Positions 25,282 through 34,443 are shown, numbered from the stretch's first letter. The stretch is DNA of 64,000 bases from Sphingobacterium sp. xlx-96 (GCF_011007365.1 NZ_WFKM01000015.1:1-64000), one strand, 5' to 3'. Numbers and translations are program-made. Notes: generated from the sequence alone by a model not told the origin.

Positions 25282-27317
25282 CTTATCTGCACCTTTAAAT
25301 CGGTTTTCTTAGCCCCTTCAATTAGATCCAAGCCAGAACCAATCGTCTCTCTTTGGAAATAATAAGTCAATGCATACCGCGTCCATATATCCAAATTTCT
25401 TTTTATTTTATAGCGGATATTGAAATAGTAGCGGATGCCCTTGTCATAATACATTGGAAAACCAGATGCATACAACACATCATTTTCATAAGCATATATA
25501 CGTGAATTGTAATCGTCTGTATCAAAATATGCTAGACGTATATTAAACTGTAACTGGGGTTTTCTAATTTGCCAGAAAGCATCTTGATAACACAGTAATC
25601 CATCACTTCTATTCGTACTTTCCTTCTCAAACCTCATGATCTCAGCCCGCGTGCGTATACGCCAAGTGTTACTCAGTTTATACTGAAAATCAATCCGAAA
25701 TTGACGTCTGTTTACATCTGCCAATAGATTGGTATTTCGATTTGCCACGAGCGTATTCTCTTGCTTCATACGGTAGCGATACCGGAATGTCAACTTCCCT
25801 ATTTTGTACCATGTATATGTAAATTGGCTTAGGAAATCGACACCAGAACTGGGCGCATCCACACGGTATCGTAACCATGGGAACTGAAATAAATCAATAT
25901 AGTTCGTCCATTCTATTTTTCTACTCGGGTGGTAAACCAATCCTGTATATATGCCCTTCTCATTTGCCAACTGGCTTCCCTCTCCTAAAGATTGTCCATA
26001 AATCGTATGGAAATCACGGCGATAATTTCTATAGTTAGCAAATAGAGAAAGCTTAGAATGCACACTGGCTATTACACCATTATTTGTAGCCCATCCCCCT
26101 GGAAAGCTAAATGCGGTTTCACCAAAAAAATAATAGTTTCGAAACGAATAATTGTAATGCCCACCTACAACATGAAGACTTCTCCCTTCAAAATCGAACT
26201 TTTGGCGAAGATCTCCTCCCCTTCTTCTTGTCCCATCATACGTAGCCCCCATATAAGTGAAACCTGTCCTTAATCTCTTATACTTATACTTAAAACTGCT
26301 CCCATAAACCGCTTTTCCTACAGTTTTTCGGTAAGACTGTTCGTTCTCCGTCCGATGTAGTCCAGATACATTGATACTGGAAATAATCCAGTCACCGTCA
26401 AAGTCTTCTACTTTTCCCGACAACTTATTGTAAGCTATAAAGGGTATCCATTCCACAGCCCCTATCTCGATCGAAGCAGCTACCCCTCTTTGAAAATTAT
26501 TCTCATTCATTGATGAATAGGGAACCAATCCCCTCCCCTGTCGTGCCACACTGCCTATCCAAGCTCCCTTTCCAAAACTTAGTCCATTCCATGATACGAG
26601 CCCTTGGCCAAATTGTAAAGCATAGTCTCCAAGAACTAAGTTTTTTACATATTTATTTAAAGCCCTTATCTCTATATGACCCGAATAAAAATCAAAGCCA
26701 TACCGCTGCTTCTTTTGAAAGAATGGTTCTCCTGCATCCTTTTCCATATTGACCGCTACCCGAATTTGATTATTGTATCTCCATCGATAACGCAAAGCAT
26801 ATTTATTGGGATCTCCCAGATACCTCGACCGATACTCTTCATTGTTTTGATACCCAGCTGTAGATTCTAGGTTACGCCCGTAACGTACCATCAGCATACT
26901 TTCATCCTTATCCATTATAGTTTTGAACGATAATCCCCTCAGTGAACTTACTGGGGCTACGCGCACAAATGGAATAATTCGCTCAATCAACTGGATATCA
27001 AAACCTTTAACAGCCTGCAGTTCGAGTATGCTGAGAAACGGTCCTGCCGAATTGCGATGGTCAATCAAATTTTGAATCTGTTGCGGTGAGAGAAAGAAGA
27101 TATCACCAAGTTCAGATTCGCTAACCGTATTAAGATCTAGAGGATTTTTTAAATAATGGTGCAATTTTTCAGAGATTTCACTGACATCAACATCCTCCCC
27201 CAACTCCTCTTGGATCTGCTCCAAAAGCAACTCATCTATGCGTTCTTCCTCTTGCGCAAATGATAGAGAAGGCCCTACAGTTAGAAAGAACATTGTCATT
27301 AACGATCTAAAAGCCAT
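25269..27317 (-). CDS. ComEA-like helix-hairpin-helix domain fused to an outer-membrane beta barrel
   Basis: The 682-residue protein has a signal peptide (1-21, LSFAQ), an acidic linker, then a helix-hairpin-helix pair at about 58-120: LDLNTVSESEL, IQNLIDHRN, GPFLSILELQAVKGFD. This is laid out like ComEA (LNxNxA...EL, I..YR...GxF.S...L..VkGIG), the periplasmic DNA-binding receptor of competence. From about residue 130 the sequence alternates hydrophobic and polar residues, is rich in Tyr, Arg and Trp and ends in IRWQW, as expected for an outer-membrane barrel. It overlaps comEC by 13 bp and the preceding barrel gene by 11 bp. A role in bringing DNA through the outer membrane is inference. Confidence 0.72.
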   Translation of the reverse strand: MAFRSLMTMFFLTVGPSLSFAQEEERIDELLLEQIQEELGEDVDVSEISEKLHHYLKNPLDLNTVSESELGDIFFLSPQQIQNLIDHRNSAGPFLSILELQAVKGFDIQLIERIIPFVRVAPVSSLRGLSFKTIMDKDESMLMVRYGRNLESTAGYQNNEEYRSRYLGDPNKYALRYRWRYNNQIRVAVNMEKDAGEPFFQKKQRYGFDFYSGHIEIRALNKYVKNLVLGDYALQFGQGLVSWNGLSFGKGAWIGSVARQGRGLVPYSSMNENNFQRGVAASIEIGAVEWIPFIAYNKLSGKVEDFDGDWIISSINVSGLHRTENEQSYRKTVGKAVYGSSFKYKYKRLRTGFTYMGATYDGTRRRGGDLRQKFDFEGRSLHVVGGHYNYSFRNYYFFGETAFSFPGGWATNNGVIASVHSKLSLFANYRNYRRDFHTIYGQSLGEGSQLANEKGIYTGLVYHPSRKIEWTNYIDLFQFPWLRYRVDAPSSGVDFLSQFTYTWYKIGKLTFRYRYRMKQENTLVANRNTNLLADVNRRQFRIDFQYKLSNTWRIRTRAEIMRFEKESTNRSDGLLCYQDAFWQIRKPQLQFNIRLAYFDTDDYNSRIYAYENDVLYASGFPMYYDKGIRYYFNIRYKIKRNLDIWTRYALTYYFQRETIGSGLDLIEGAKKTDLKVQIRWQW

Positions 27318-28110
27318 AATTCAGCGCTATTTGAGGAGAATATCCTATCCGTGCATGAAAAGAAGACGAAATATCGAAAATCAACTTTCCGAGCGTTATT
27401 CCCACGCCAGCAAAATACTGCATAGGCTTTGCGGTCACCCCCGCCCGTAATACGAATAATCGATCTATGTCATACGCCAAACCCGCTCTAGCATCCATTG
27501 CTTGTGTTGTATTGTAATAAACATCTGCAGTTACAAGTAATTCTTTAGAAAAGCGATACAATAACCCTAGCCCACCTTCCTGAGCGATATGCTGATCAAT
27601 AGTATCTTCAAAACTAGAAGAAGAGACATTACGCAATAACACACCAATAGCCAACATTTCACTAATTGTAAAATGGAATCCAAGATCTAAAGAAAATGTT
27701 TGATCTCCCCCATATCCTTTTACCTGATATTGATGATAATTGACTGATAGTGAAGTGGAAATAAAATTGCCAAAAGCACGAGCATAGATAGCACGCAAAG
27801 TTAACAACGAAGACGTCCCCCTAAGTCCATAATTATTAATAGCTACACCAATTACATTTTTCTTTTTAATTGGCACAACCGAAAAGAAAGCCTGAGCTTG
27901 TATATCATTGGTTAAAAAATGAGGTTGATAAGCAACCGCTACCTGAGCATTTGCTAACCTCGAAAGCCCTGATGCATTAACTGTAAGATTATAGACAGAG
28001 GGCAGAGCTAACCCCGTGTTGCCCATACCTTGTAATGGAGCTGCAAAAAATTCCTGTGCATAAATTGGTAGCTCTAGCAATAACAGGAAGATTACCACAC
28101 CTGTACGCAT
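27307..28110 (-). CDS. PorV/PorQ-like outer-membrane beta-barrel protein
   Basis: A 267-residue protein with a signal peptide (1-18, LPIYAQ) followed by amphipathic beta strands throughout and a C-terminal phenylalanine, typical of outer-membrane barrels. The start, FFAAPLQGMGNTGLALPSVYNLTVNASGL, recalls the PorV/PorQ and FadL-like group (mature proteins open with a short loop before GxGNTG...NPAgL). Those proteins serve type IX secretion or lipid transport. Here it leads the four-gene operon, overlapping the HhH-barrel gene by 11 bp, so a shared role with that protein and ComEC is likely. Family placement is from pattern only. Confidence 0.7.
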   Translation of the reverse strand: MRTGVVIFLLLLELPIYAQEFFAAPLQGMGNTGLALPSVYNLTVNASGLSRLANAQVAVAYQPHFLTNDIQAQAFFSVVPIKKKNVIGVAINNYGLRGTSSLLTLRAIYARAFGNFISTSLSVNYHQYQVKGYGGDQTFSLDLGFHFTISEMLAIGVLLRNVSSSSFEDTIDQHIAQEGGLGLLYRFSKELLVTADVYYNTTQAMDARAGLAYDIDRLFVLRAGVTAKPMQYFAGVGITLGKLIFDISSSFHARIGYSPQIALNYGF

Positions 28111-28209
28111 AATTTAAGTTATTGATTTTCACTAAATTAATAAAAAATAAATAAAATAGAAAAAACAAATGAATCATATTTTATCTTCGAGGAGTAAAAA
28201 ACATGATAC

Positions 28210-28240
28210 AAAAAAGCCAGATAGTTAAACTACCTGGCTT
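28210..28240 (-). terminator. gyrB terminator
   Basis: A 12-bp stem with one mismatch (28214-28225 with 28229-28240), 22 bases past the gyrB stop, running into five or six T residues on the minus strand. Confidence 0.85.
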
Positions 28241-28262
28241 CCAAAATAACATTATAGACCTA

Positions 28263-30221
28263 CTAGATATCGATCCTAGCATATCTCGCATTTCTTTCGA
28301 TAAACTCTCTTCGGGGAGCTACTTCGTCTCCCATCAACATCGAGAATACACGATCAGACTCTGCTGCATTTTCAATTGTAACTTGACGTAATGTACGGTG
28401 TTCCGGGTTCATTGTCGTGTCCCAAAGCTGCTCAGCATTCATCTCACCGAGACCTTTATAACGCTGTACATGAACTGAATCTTCTTTTCCTGCTCCTTTC
28501 AAGCGTTGTATAGCTGCAAGACGTTGATCTTCATTCCAAGCATACTCAAAGTCCTTACCTTTCTTAACCAAATACAAAGGAGGAGTTGCGATATAAATGT
28601 ATCCTTTTTCGATCAGTTCACGCATGTAACGGAAATAGAAAGTCAATATCAAAGTAGCAATATGGCTACCGTCGACATCCGCATCCGTCATGATGATAAT
28701 CTTATGATATCTAAGCTTTGTCAGGTTCAATGCTTTAGGATCTTCTTCTGTACCCACAGAAACACCCAAGGCTGTAAACATGTTTTTGATCTCTTCGTTC
28801 TCGTAGATCTTGTGTTCCATCGCCTTCTCCACATTCAAGATCTTACCACGAAGTGGCATAATGGCTTGATTATTACGATCACGACCCTGTTTGGCCGTAC
28901 CGCCTGCAGAATCTCCCTCGACAAAAAATATCTCACATACCGATGGATCATTACTTGAACAGTCGGCAAGCTTACCGGGCAAACCTGAGCCACTCATTAC
29001 AGTCTTACGCTGTACAAGTTCTCGAGCTTTACGTGCTGCAGCTCTAGCCTGAGCTGCTATAATTACCTTTTGAACAATAATTTTCGCTTCCTTTGGATTC
29101 TCCTCCAGATAGCCTCCCAAAATCTCTCCGACAGCGACATCCACAGCGCCCATTACCTCTGTATTTCCTAACTTCGTCTTAGTCTGCCCTTCAAATTGAG
29201 GCTCTGCAACTTTCACAGATATAACTGCTGTCAATCCTTCACGAAAATCATCTCCAGTAACTTCGACCTTTGAATTTTTTAACAGTCCCGATTCATCGGC
29301 ATATTTCTTCAATACTCTAGTCAAACCTCTACGAAAACCAGCCACATGTGTGCCCCCTTCTATCGTATTAATATTATTGACATAGGAGTGTACGTTTTCC
29401 GAGTATGTATCATTATATTGAAATGAAAGCTCTACCGGAATACCTTGTTTTACCCCCTCCAAATAAATCGGTGTAGGGATCAATGCATGCCTATTTCCGT
29501 CCAAAAACTTAACAAACTCTTGAAGTCCGCCTTCTGATAGAAACACATCTTTCTTTTCTGAACCGTCTTCATTCGTTTCACGCTCATCCAATAAAGTCAA
29601 TGTAATACCTTTATTTAAGAAGGCTAGCTCTCTGAGACGATTCGCCAATGTATCATAATTGTAGATAGTAGTTTGCGTAAAAATTTCTGCATCCGGCTTG
29701 AAAGTAACTATAGTACCGGTTATATCAGAAGTACCCACTTCTTTCACCTCATACATCGGTTTACCACGTTCATACTCTTGATTGAATACTTTACCTTCCC
29801 GATGTACCTCCGCTTTCAAATGAATAGACAGTGCATTCACACAAGACACCCCCACTCCATGAAGACCTCCGGACACTTTATAAGTATCCTTATCAAACTT
29901 ACCACCTGCATGAAGTACCGTCATTACCAACTCTAAGGCAGACTTATTTTCCTTCTTATTTATCCCCGTAGGAATACCTCTTCCATTATCCTTTACAGAA
30001 ATAGAGTTATCCTTATGGATGGTTACAAAGATGTCATTACAGTAACCAGCAACAGCCTCATCAATAGAGTTGTCAACAACCTCGTAAACTAAATGGTGTA
30101 AACCTTTTGGCCCTGTATCTCCGATGTACATGGAGGGGCGTTTACGTACAGCTTCCAATCCCTCTAATACCTGAATATTATCTGCTGAATACGTTGTAGG
30201 ATTCTTTTTTTCTTCGCTCAT
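28263..30221 (-). CDS. gyrB: DNA gyrase subunit B
   Basis: A 652-residue type II topoisomerase subunit; with GyrA it introduces negative supercoils using ATP. The GHKL ATPase region shows YEVVDNSIDEAVAGYC, DNGRGIP and GGLHGVG, and the TOPRIM region shows FVEGDSAGGTAKQGRDR and DADVDGSHI. I use ATG 30221 (MSEEKK) since eight extra residues from the upstream in-frame ATG are hydrophobic and unconserved. GyrB is favoured over ParE because of PLRGKILNVEKA and the length, though the two are close. It has its own terminator and no dnaA, dnaN or recF neighbour. Confidence 0.93.
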   Translation of the reverse strand: MSEEKKNPTTYSADNIQVLEGLEAVRKRPSMYIGDTGPKGLHHLVYEVVDNSIDEAVAGYCNDIFVTIHKDNSISVKDNGRGIPTGINKKENKSALELVMTVLHAGGKFDKDTYKVSGGLHGVGVSCVNALSIHLKAEVHREGKVFNQEYERGKPMYEVKEVGTSDITGTIVTFKPDAEIFTQTTIYNYDTLANRLRELAFLNKGITLTLLDERETNEDGSEKKDVFLSEGGLQEFVKFLDGNRHALIPTPIYLEGVKQGIPVELSFQYNDTYSENVHSYVNNINTIEGGTHVAGFRRGLTRVLKKYADESGLLKNSKVEVTGDDFREGLTAVISVKVAEPQFEGQTKTKLGNTEVMGAVDVAVGEILGGYLEENPKEAKIIVQKVIIAAQARAAARKARELVQRKTVMSGSGLPGKLADCSSNDPSVCEIFFVEGDSAGGTAKQGRDRNNQAIMPLRGKILNVEKAMEHKIYENEEIKNMFTALGVSVGTEEDPKALNLTKLRYHKIIIMTDADVDGSHIATLILTFYFRYMRELIEKGYIYIATPPLYLVKKGKDFEYAWNEDQRLAAIQRLKGAGKEDSVHVQRYKGLGEMNAEQLWDTTMNPEHRTLRQVTIENAAESDRVFSMLMGDEVAPRREFIERNARYARIDI

Positions 30222-30457
30222 GAAATAAATTAAAAACAGAAACAATCTTTACAGTAGTACCATTAACAATCAAAAGAAGAAGTATTTTCTAACATTTCCA
30301 TTGGTCTAAAAGAAGACAGCACTACGCACAAAAATTAACTCTCAAAGTTAATAAAAATTAGGCACTTAAGCAAGCAATAACAAACGTAAAACAAGTGCTT
30401 AAAACACTTTTTTATTTACAAAACGACTAAAAAGATGGATTTGTAATTTTTTTATAG

Positions 30458-30465
30458 TAGGTTTG
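30458..30465 (+). promoter_or_regulatory. promoter -7 element of the Skp-like lipoprotein gene
   Basis: TAGGTTTG matches TAnnTTTG, 27 bases before the ATG at 30493. A TTTG at 30440-30443 is only 14 bp away, shorter than the usual spacing. Confidence 0.5.
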
Positions 30466-30492
30466 TTTTTTAAACTGAAAATAGACAAAAGA

Positions 30493-31110
30493 ATGAATAG
30501 ATTTTTAGCAAACTTTTCAAAAGTTACTTTAGGATTAGGCTTGGCAATGGCGGTTACAGCCTGTAATCAAAATGCACCGAATACAACCTCTACAAAAAAT
30601 GATAGCACAGCGGTTTCTACATCCAAAAATCAAGAAAAAATTGTCTATGTAAATTCCGACACGCTTTCTGAAAAGTATGTTTACTTTAAAGACATAAAAT
30701 CTAAATTAGAAGCTAAGGTAAAGAAAGCGCAGACTGATTTACAGTCTAAAGGTCAAGCTTTTCAACGCGAAGTAGCAGAATACCAACAAAAAGCGTCAAC
30801 GATGAGCGCATCTGAAAGACAAGCTACTGAGGAAAAATTAGCACGTAAGCAAGACGAATTAGGCAGACTTGACCAAAATGCTTCACAATCATTAGCCCAG
30901 GACGAAGCCACTGAATTTAATGCGGTTTACAACGCTATTACAGAGTACTTAAAGAAACACGCAGAAGAAAAAGGGTATCAATTTGTATTAACCTACTCGA
31001 AAACAAACCCTGCTGTTATCTACGCTGATTCAAAATTAGACATCACTAAGGAAGTCGTTGAGGCGTTGAACAAAGAATACAACACAAAGAAACCAGCAGA
31101 TAAAAAATAA
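30493..31110 (+). CDS. OmpH/Skp-family chaperone-like lipoprotein
   Basis: A 205-residue protein with a lipoprotein signal (hydrophobic core then AVTAC, lipidated Cys24) and a Skp/OmpH domain: the opening strand KIVYVNSDTLSEKY, a long charged coiled coil (about 75-140, KLEAKVKKAQTDLQSK and so on) and the closing strand YQFVLTYSKTNPAVIYADSKLDITKEV. Skp-like proteins hold unfolded outer-membrane proteins in the periplasm and are normally soluble; a lipid anchor is a variation. I chose ATG 30493 (MNRF) over an upstream in-frame start because it begins a proper lipoprotein signal. It is a single-gene unit with its own promoter and terminator. Confidence 0.85.
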   Translation: MNRFLANFSKVTLGLGLAMAVTACNQNAPNTTSTKNDSTAVSTSKNQEKIVYVNSDTLSEKYVYFKDIKSKLEAKVKKAQTDLQSKGQAFQREVAEYQQKASTMSASERQATEEKLARKQDELGRLDQNASQSLAQDEATEFNAVYNAITEYLKKHAEEKGYQFVLTYSKTNPAVIYADSKLDITKEVVEALNKEYNTKKPADKK

Positions 31111-31131
31111 AACTAAACTTTTTGTTTAGAC

Positions 31132-31166
31132 AAAAGGGATTCAAAATACTTGAATCCCTTTTTTTT
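31132..31166 (+). terminator. terminator of the Skp-like gene
   Basis: A perfect 13-bp stem (31132-31144 with 31150-31162, loop AATAC) followed by an uninterrupted T run to 31166. Confidence 0.92.
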
Positions 31167-31250
31167 GGAAAGTACCCGCATTATTGATTCGTTTTAACTC
31201 GTTACGGCATAATATGAACCTTTTATTTGAAGACCACTTTGCGAATTCAA

Positions 31251-32198
31251 ATGAATATCATTATTTTGAAAAAAAAAGCGTCTTACCCTAAAATGGTTAC
31301 ATACATCCTACAACATCCAGAAAGCAGCTTTGAATGGATAGATATATCCAACCCTAAACTCGAGGACTTTCATGAACTAAAAGAGAAGTACAAGCTAAAC
31401 GATGCTTCCATACGGGATTGTATCGAAACCGGGCACCTTCCCAAAATAGAGGAGTTCGAAAACTATCATTTCTTAATAATACGTTCAGTCCCCAATAAGT
31501 TTGACGAAGAATCTGACTCTTTAGTAGAAGTAACCGAACGAATATCTTTATTCTACAATGAAAATTTCGTCATCACGGTCCATCGCAATGAAATTGATTT
31601 CCTAGAACGCATCAAGACAACCGAAAGATCCCATCGCAGACTACAGTCCAGCAAGACACTCGTTAATGGTTTAGTTTCGGACGCCTTAAAAACGTTTGAA
31701 AACCTTGTTTTAGGAAAAATGGCGCTACAACTTGACGAATATGAAGAGGTTGTATTTCTACATCATAGAAGAAAACCCTTCCTTAAGAAGCTATATTACA
31801 TCAAAAGACAGATTGACGTAATCCGAAGTGTTTTGACATTATACAAGGATATTGTCGATTACTTCCATATGCCAGAATACAAAAACATATATACACAGGA
31901 CCTTAGAGATTCATTCTCGAGAACCAACACTTTGTTCAGAAATATGTCAGAAAACACATCCCAGTTGTTGAATATCTACTTCAACATTGAATCCAATCAT
32001 ACCAACGAAATCATGCGTACACTGACGATTATATCAGTGTTCTTCATGCCACTGACATTTATTGTGGGCGTATACGGTATGAATTTCGAACACATGCCAG
32101 AACTGGAATGGGAATACGGATATGCAGGAATACTGATTGCCATGGCAATCTTATCCGTATTAATCTATTATTGGTTTAAAAGAAAACGATGGCTATAA
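31251..32198 (+). CDS. corA: CorA family magnesium/cobalt transporter
   Basis: A 315-residue channel: long soluble N-terminal domain, then two membrane helices at the C-terminus with the diagnostic YGMNF (GMN) motif after the first and the short basic tail WFKRKRWL. It moves Mg2+ (or Co2+/Ni2+) across the inner membrane as a pentamer. The N-terminus YILQHPESSFEWIDISNP fits the family. I start at ATG 31251; an in-frame TTG 24 bases upstream adds only eight residues. It ends ten bases from the convergent tsaB gene with no hairpin between them. Confidence 0.9.
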   Translation: MNIIILKKKASYPKMVTYILQHPESSFEWIDISNPKLEDFHELKEKYKLNDASIRDCIETGHLPKIEEFENYHFLIIRSVPNKFDEESDSLVEVTERISLFYNENFVITVHRNEIDFLERIKTTERSHRRLQSSKTLVNGLVSDALKTFENLVLGKMALQLDEYEEVVFLHHRRKPFLKKLYYIKRQIDVIRSVLTLYKDIVDYFHMPEYKNIYTQDLRDSFSRTNTLFRNMSENTSQLLNIYFNIESNHTNEIMRTLTIISVFFMPLTFIVGVYGMNFEHMPELEWEYGYAGILIAMAILSVLIYYWFKRKRWL

Positions 32199-32208
32199 GT
32201 CACGCGGA

Positions 32209-32901
32209 TCAAATCAGCCTCTTGGATACCGTCGCAACAAACTCTTTAAGATAAAACGGCTCAAAATAGACCAGATCTTCAATCTCTTTACGCTGTAATC
32301 GCTGAAAAGCAATATTGCTAAGATAGGTTGACGAATGCCGATACTGATCGTCAATCGCTATATGCTTTCTGTCGCTCAGCAGTTCCCCTAGTTTATTCGC
32401 TCCAGATCCAAAAAGTACAATCTTCTTTTGAGGAAAAGCATTAAAAGTATCCTGATCAACGATAACAGCTGCAGTGTCCTTTATACAGCTTCTTGAACTG
32501 TCAAAAATGGCCATATAAACTTCCATACGTCGCGCATCCAACATTGGAACATACAGACAGTCATCCGCTAAGCCAAAATGCGTCGCATAACCCTCAAACA
32601 TACTATACAATGTGTTTATTCCAAGCAGAGGGATGTCAAGCGCATAACACAACCCTTTTGCCGTAGACACACCAATACGTAGCCCAGTGTAGGAACCTGG
32701 CCCCTTGCTTACGGCCACAGCAGACAAATCTTTATAATCCAGCGACAACTCTTTCAGCAACCGATCGATGTAAACGGTCAACATAGAAGCATGAACATTC
32801 ACCTCTTCCACGGCATATTCGCCTATAAGCACACCATCAGCACTTATAGAGATCGAACAGATTTCTGTTGCGGTATCAATTTGTAATATGTAGTTACTCA
32901 T
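32209..32901 (-). CDS. tsaB: tRNA threonylcarbamoyladenosine biosynthesis protein TsaB
   Basis: A 230-residue ASKHA-fold protein, the TsaB partner that stabilises TsaD in making t6A37 on ANN-reading tRNAs. The start ILQIDTATEICSISI and the VSKGPGSYTGLRIGVSTAKGL block are diagnostic. It lacks the metal-binding histidines of TsaD, as expected. It lies 29 bases after yidD and may be part of the rpmH-rnpA-yidD transcript. Confidence 0.92.
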   Translation of the reverse strand: MSNYILQIDTATEICSISISADGVLIGEYAVEEVNVHASMLTVYIDRLLKELSLDYKDLSAVAVSKGPGSYTGLRIGVSTAKGLCYALDIPLLGINTLYSMFEGYATHFGLADDCLYVPMLDARRMEVYMAIFDSSRSCIKDTAAVIVDQDTFNAFPQKKIVLFGSGANKLGELLSDRKHIAIDDQYRHSSTYLSNIAFQRLQRKEIEDLVYFEPFYLKEFVATVSKRLI

Positions 32902-32930
32902 AGAAATATATAGTCAGAAAATATATCAAT

Positions 32931-33185
32931 TTAAGGAACAGGATCATGTCCATGCCCCCCCCAGGGATTGCAACTAGCTATACGCTTTACCGCCAACCAT
33001 CCTCCTTTAAAAGGGCCATACTTTATAATTGCTTCTTTACCATACTGCGAACAGGTCGGTGTATATCTACAGTTAGCACCCAACAATGGAGAAATTAGAA
33101 GTTGATACAATCGGATTATCAACAAAAAGATTTCTTTCAAAACCCTGACACCAAGTGCACCAATCTTACTGATTACCTTCATCAA
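32931..33185 (-). CDS. yidD: membrane protein insertion efficiency factor YidD
   Basis: An 84-residue protein with a membrane-proximal N-terminus and the conserved core CRYTPTCSQYGKEAIIKYGP followed by KRIASCNPWGGHGHDPVP. YidD aids membrane insertion by the YidC pathway. Its start overlaps the end of rnpA by 20 bp, the usual rpmH-rnpA-yidD layout; yidC itself is not in the window. Confidence 0.95.
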   Translation of the reverse strand: MMKVISKIGALGVRVLKEIFLLIIRLYQLLISPLLGANCRYTPTCSQYGKEAIIKYGPFKGGWLAVKRIASCNPWGGHGHDPVP

Positions 33186-33555
33186 CCAATTGCTTTAATG
33201 CCTTTTCCATCTTGTCCATCATCTTTGCGAATGGCATTTCTTCCTTACCAACATACTGAATTGCTAACAAAAGGCCCGAGGAACGTAACTTTACAGAAGG
33301 ATACAAAAGATCCGCTTTTTGCAAACGATATACCTCACGCATCAAACGCTTAATCCGGTTTCGATCATGTGCGGCTTTAAATCTCCGTTTAGAAACGGAA
33401 ATCACCGCATTGACAGGCGATTTAATACGATCTAATGGTATATCCATATACACAACCCGAAAAGGGTATACAACAAAAGAAGAACCACTATGAAAAAGCT
33501 TACTTAATAAACTTTTGTTACATAGTCGTTCTTCTTTTTTAAATGTTTTTCTCAT
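33166..33555 (-). CDS. rnpA: ribonuclease P protein component
   Basis: A 129-residue basic protein that, with the RnpB RNA, cuts 5' leaders from pre-tRNAs. The core RFKAAHDRNRIKRLMREVYRL carries the RNR motif that contacts the RNA. It follows rpmH by 56 bp and overlaps yidD by 20 bp. The C-terminus is longer than in E. coli but usual for Bacteroidota. Confidence 0.94.
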   Translation of the reverse strand: MRKTFKKEERLCNKSLLSKLFHSGSSFVVYPFRVVYMDIPLDRIKSPVNAVISVSKRRFKAAHDRNRIKRLMREVYRLQKADLLYPSVKLRSSGLLLAIQYVGKEEMPFAKMMDKMEKALKQLVDEGNQ

Positions 33556-33611
33556 TCGATGACGTTAAAGGCCGAATGGCACAGTTAAAGTCACCGGCGC
33601 TAAAAAAAAGA

Positions 33612-33770
33612 CTAGCCTTTGTGGCGGTACTCGTCAGAAACAGTAAGACGTTTTCTTCCTTTAGCTCTACGAGAAGCTAATACTCGTTTACCATTAGCTG
33701 TGCTCATACGCTCTCTGAAGCCGTGTTTGTTTCTTCTTTTTCTTTGCGAAGGCTGAAATGTTCTTTTCAT
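33612..33770 (-). CDS. rpmH: 50S ribosomal protein L34
   Basis: A short gene (52 residues) reading MKRTFQPSQRKRRNKHGFRE and ending in LTVSDEYRHKG. It is the classical L34 with its FRxRM and GRKRLTVS core. It leads the rpmH-rnpA-yidD transcript and follows a promoter at 33827-33857. Confidence 0.97.
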   Translation of the reverse strand: MKRTFQPSQRKRRNKHGFRERMSTANGKRVLASRRAKGRKRLTVSDEYRHKG

Positions 33771-33826
33771 GACGCTTTATTATATTTTTTTATATTCTAA
33801 CCAATAATTATCCTTAAACAGGAATG

Positions 33827-33857
33827 CAAAAGTACTGTATTATTTCTAAACTATCAA
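33827..33857 (-). promoter_or_regulatory. promoter of rpmH-rnpA-yidD
   Basis: On the minus strand TTG (33855-33857) is followed 20 bp later by TACTTTTG (33827-33834), a Bacteroidota-type promoter. The start codon of rpmH lies 57 bases downstream of the box. Confidence 0.65.
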
Positions 33858-33906
33858 GCACTAAAAGCAAAAAGTTTATACCACAACACCTCCTTGAATG
33901 GACTGG

Positions 33907-34314
33907 CTATTTATTTTTTAGAATATCTCTAATCTCTGTAAGCAAAGTCTCTTCTTTAGTTGGTGCTGGTGGCGCTGCAGGTGCCGCCTCTTCCTTTTTA
34001 TTAAGCGAATTTATCCCCTTAATAACCAAGAAAATACAAAATGCAATAATCAAGAACTGAATAATTACGTTAGCAAAGTTACCGTATTTAATAGCCACTT
34101 CCTCAACTCCGGTAGCAGCATTGGCTTCTGTAATAACATACTTCAATTTACTAAAATCTACACCACCTGTAATAAAACCTATAGGAGGCATAATGATATC
34201 ATCAACAAGAGAAGTGACAATTTTACCGAAAGCACCACCGATTACAACACCGACAGCTAAATCTAATACGCTACCGCGCATAGCAAATTCTTTAAACTCC
34301 TTTAAAAAGCCCAT
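33907..34314 (-). CDS. mscL: large-conductance mechanosensitive channel
   Basis: A 135-residue channel that opens under membrane tension to release solutes. The start MGFLKEFKEFAMRGSVLDLAVGVVIG is diagnostic, with two membrane helices (about 15-45 and 75-100) and the C-terminal bundle TKEETLLTEIRDILKN. I start at ATG 34314; the in-frame ATG 33 bases upstream adds residues that the family lacks. The A/P-rich linker before the tail is slightly long. Confidence 0.95.
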   Translation of the reverse strand: MGFLKEFKEFAMRGSVLDLAVGVVIGGAFGKIVTSLVDDIIMPPIGFITGGVDFSKLKYVITEANAATGVEEVAIKYGNFANVIIQFLIIAFCIFLVIKGINSLNKKEEAAPAAPPAPTKEETLLTEIRDILKNK

Positions 34315-34443
34315 AATTTTATCAATATTTTGTTTCCCAATATACAAACAATAATAACGATAATAATCAAAACTACCTCAATCTAATCCGATTTTTTTAT
34401 TATTAATTAATGTAGACAACAGAGTATATATATGATTATTTCG

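Noticed and set aside
31227..31250. Upstream TTG start for corA
   Set aside because: The family begins near the ATG at 31251, and the extra eight residues carry no feature.
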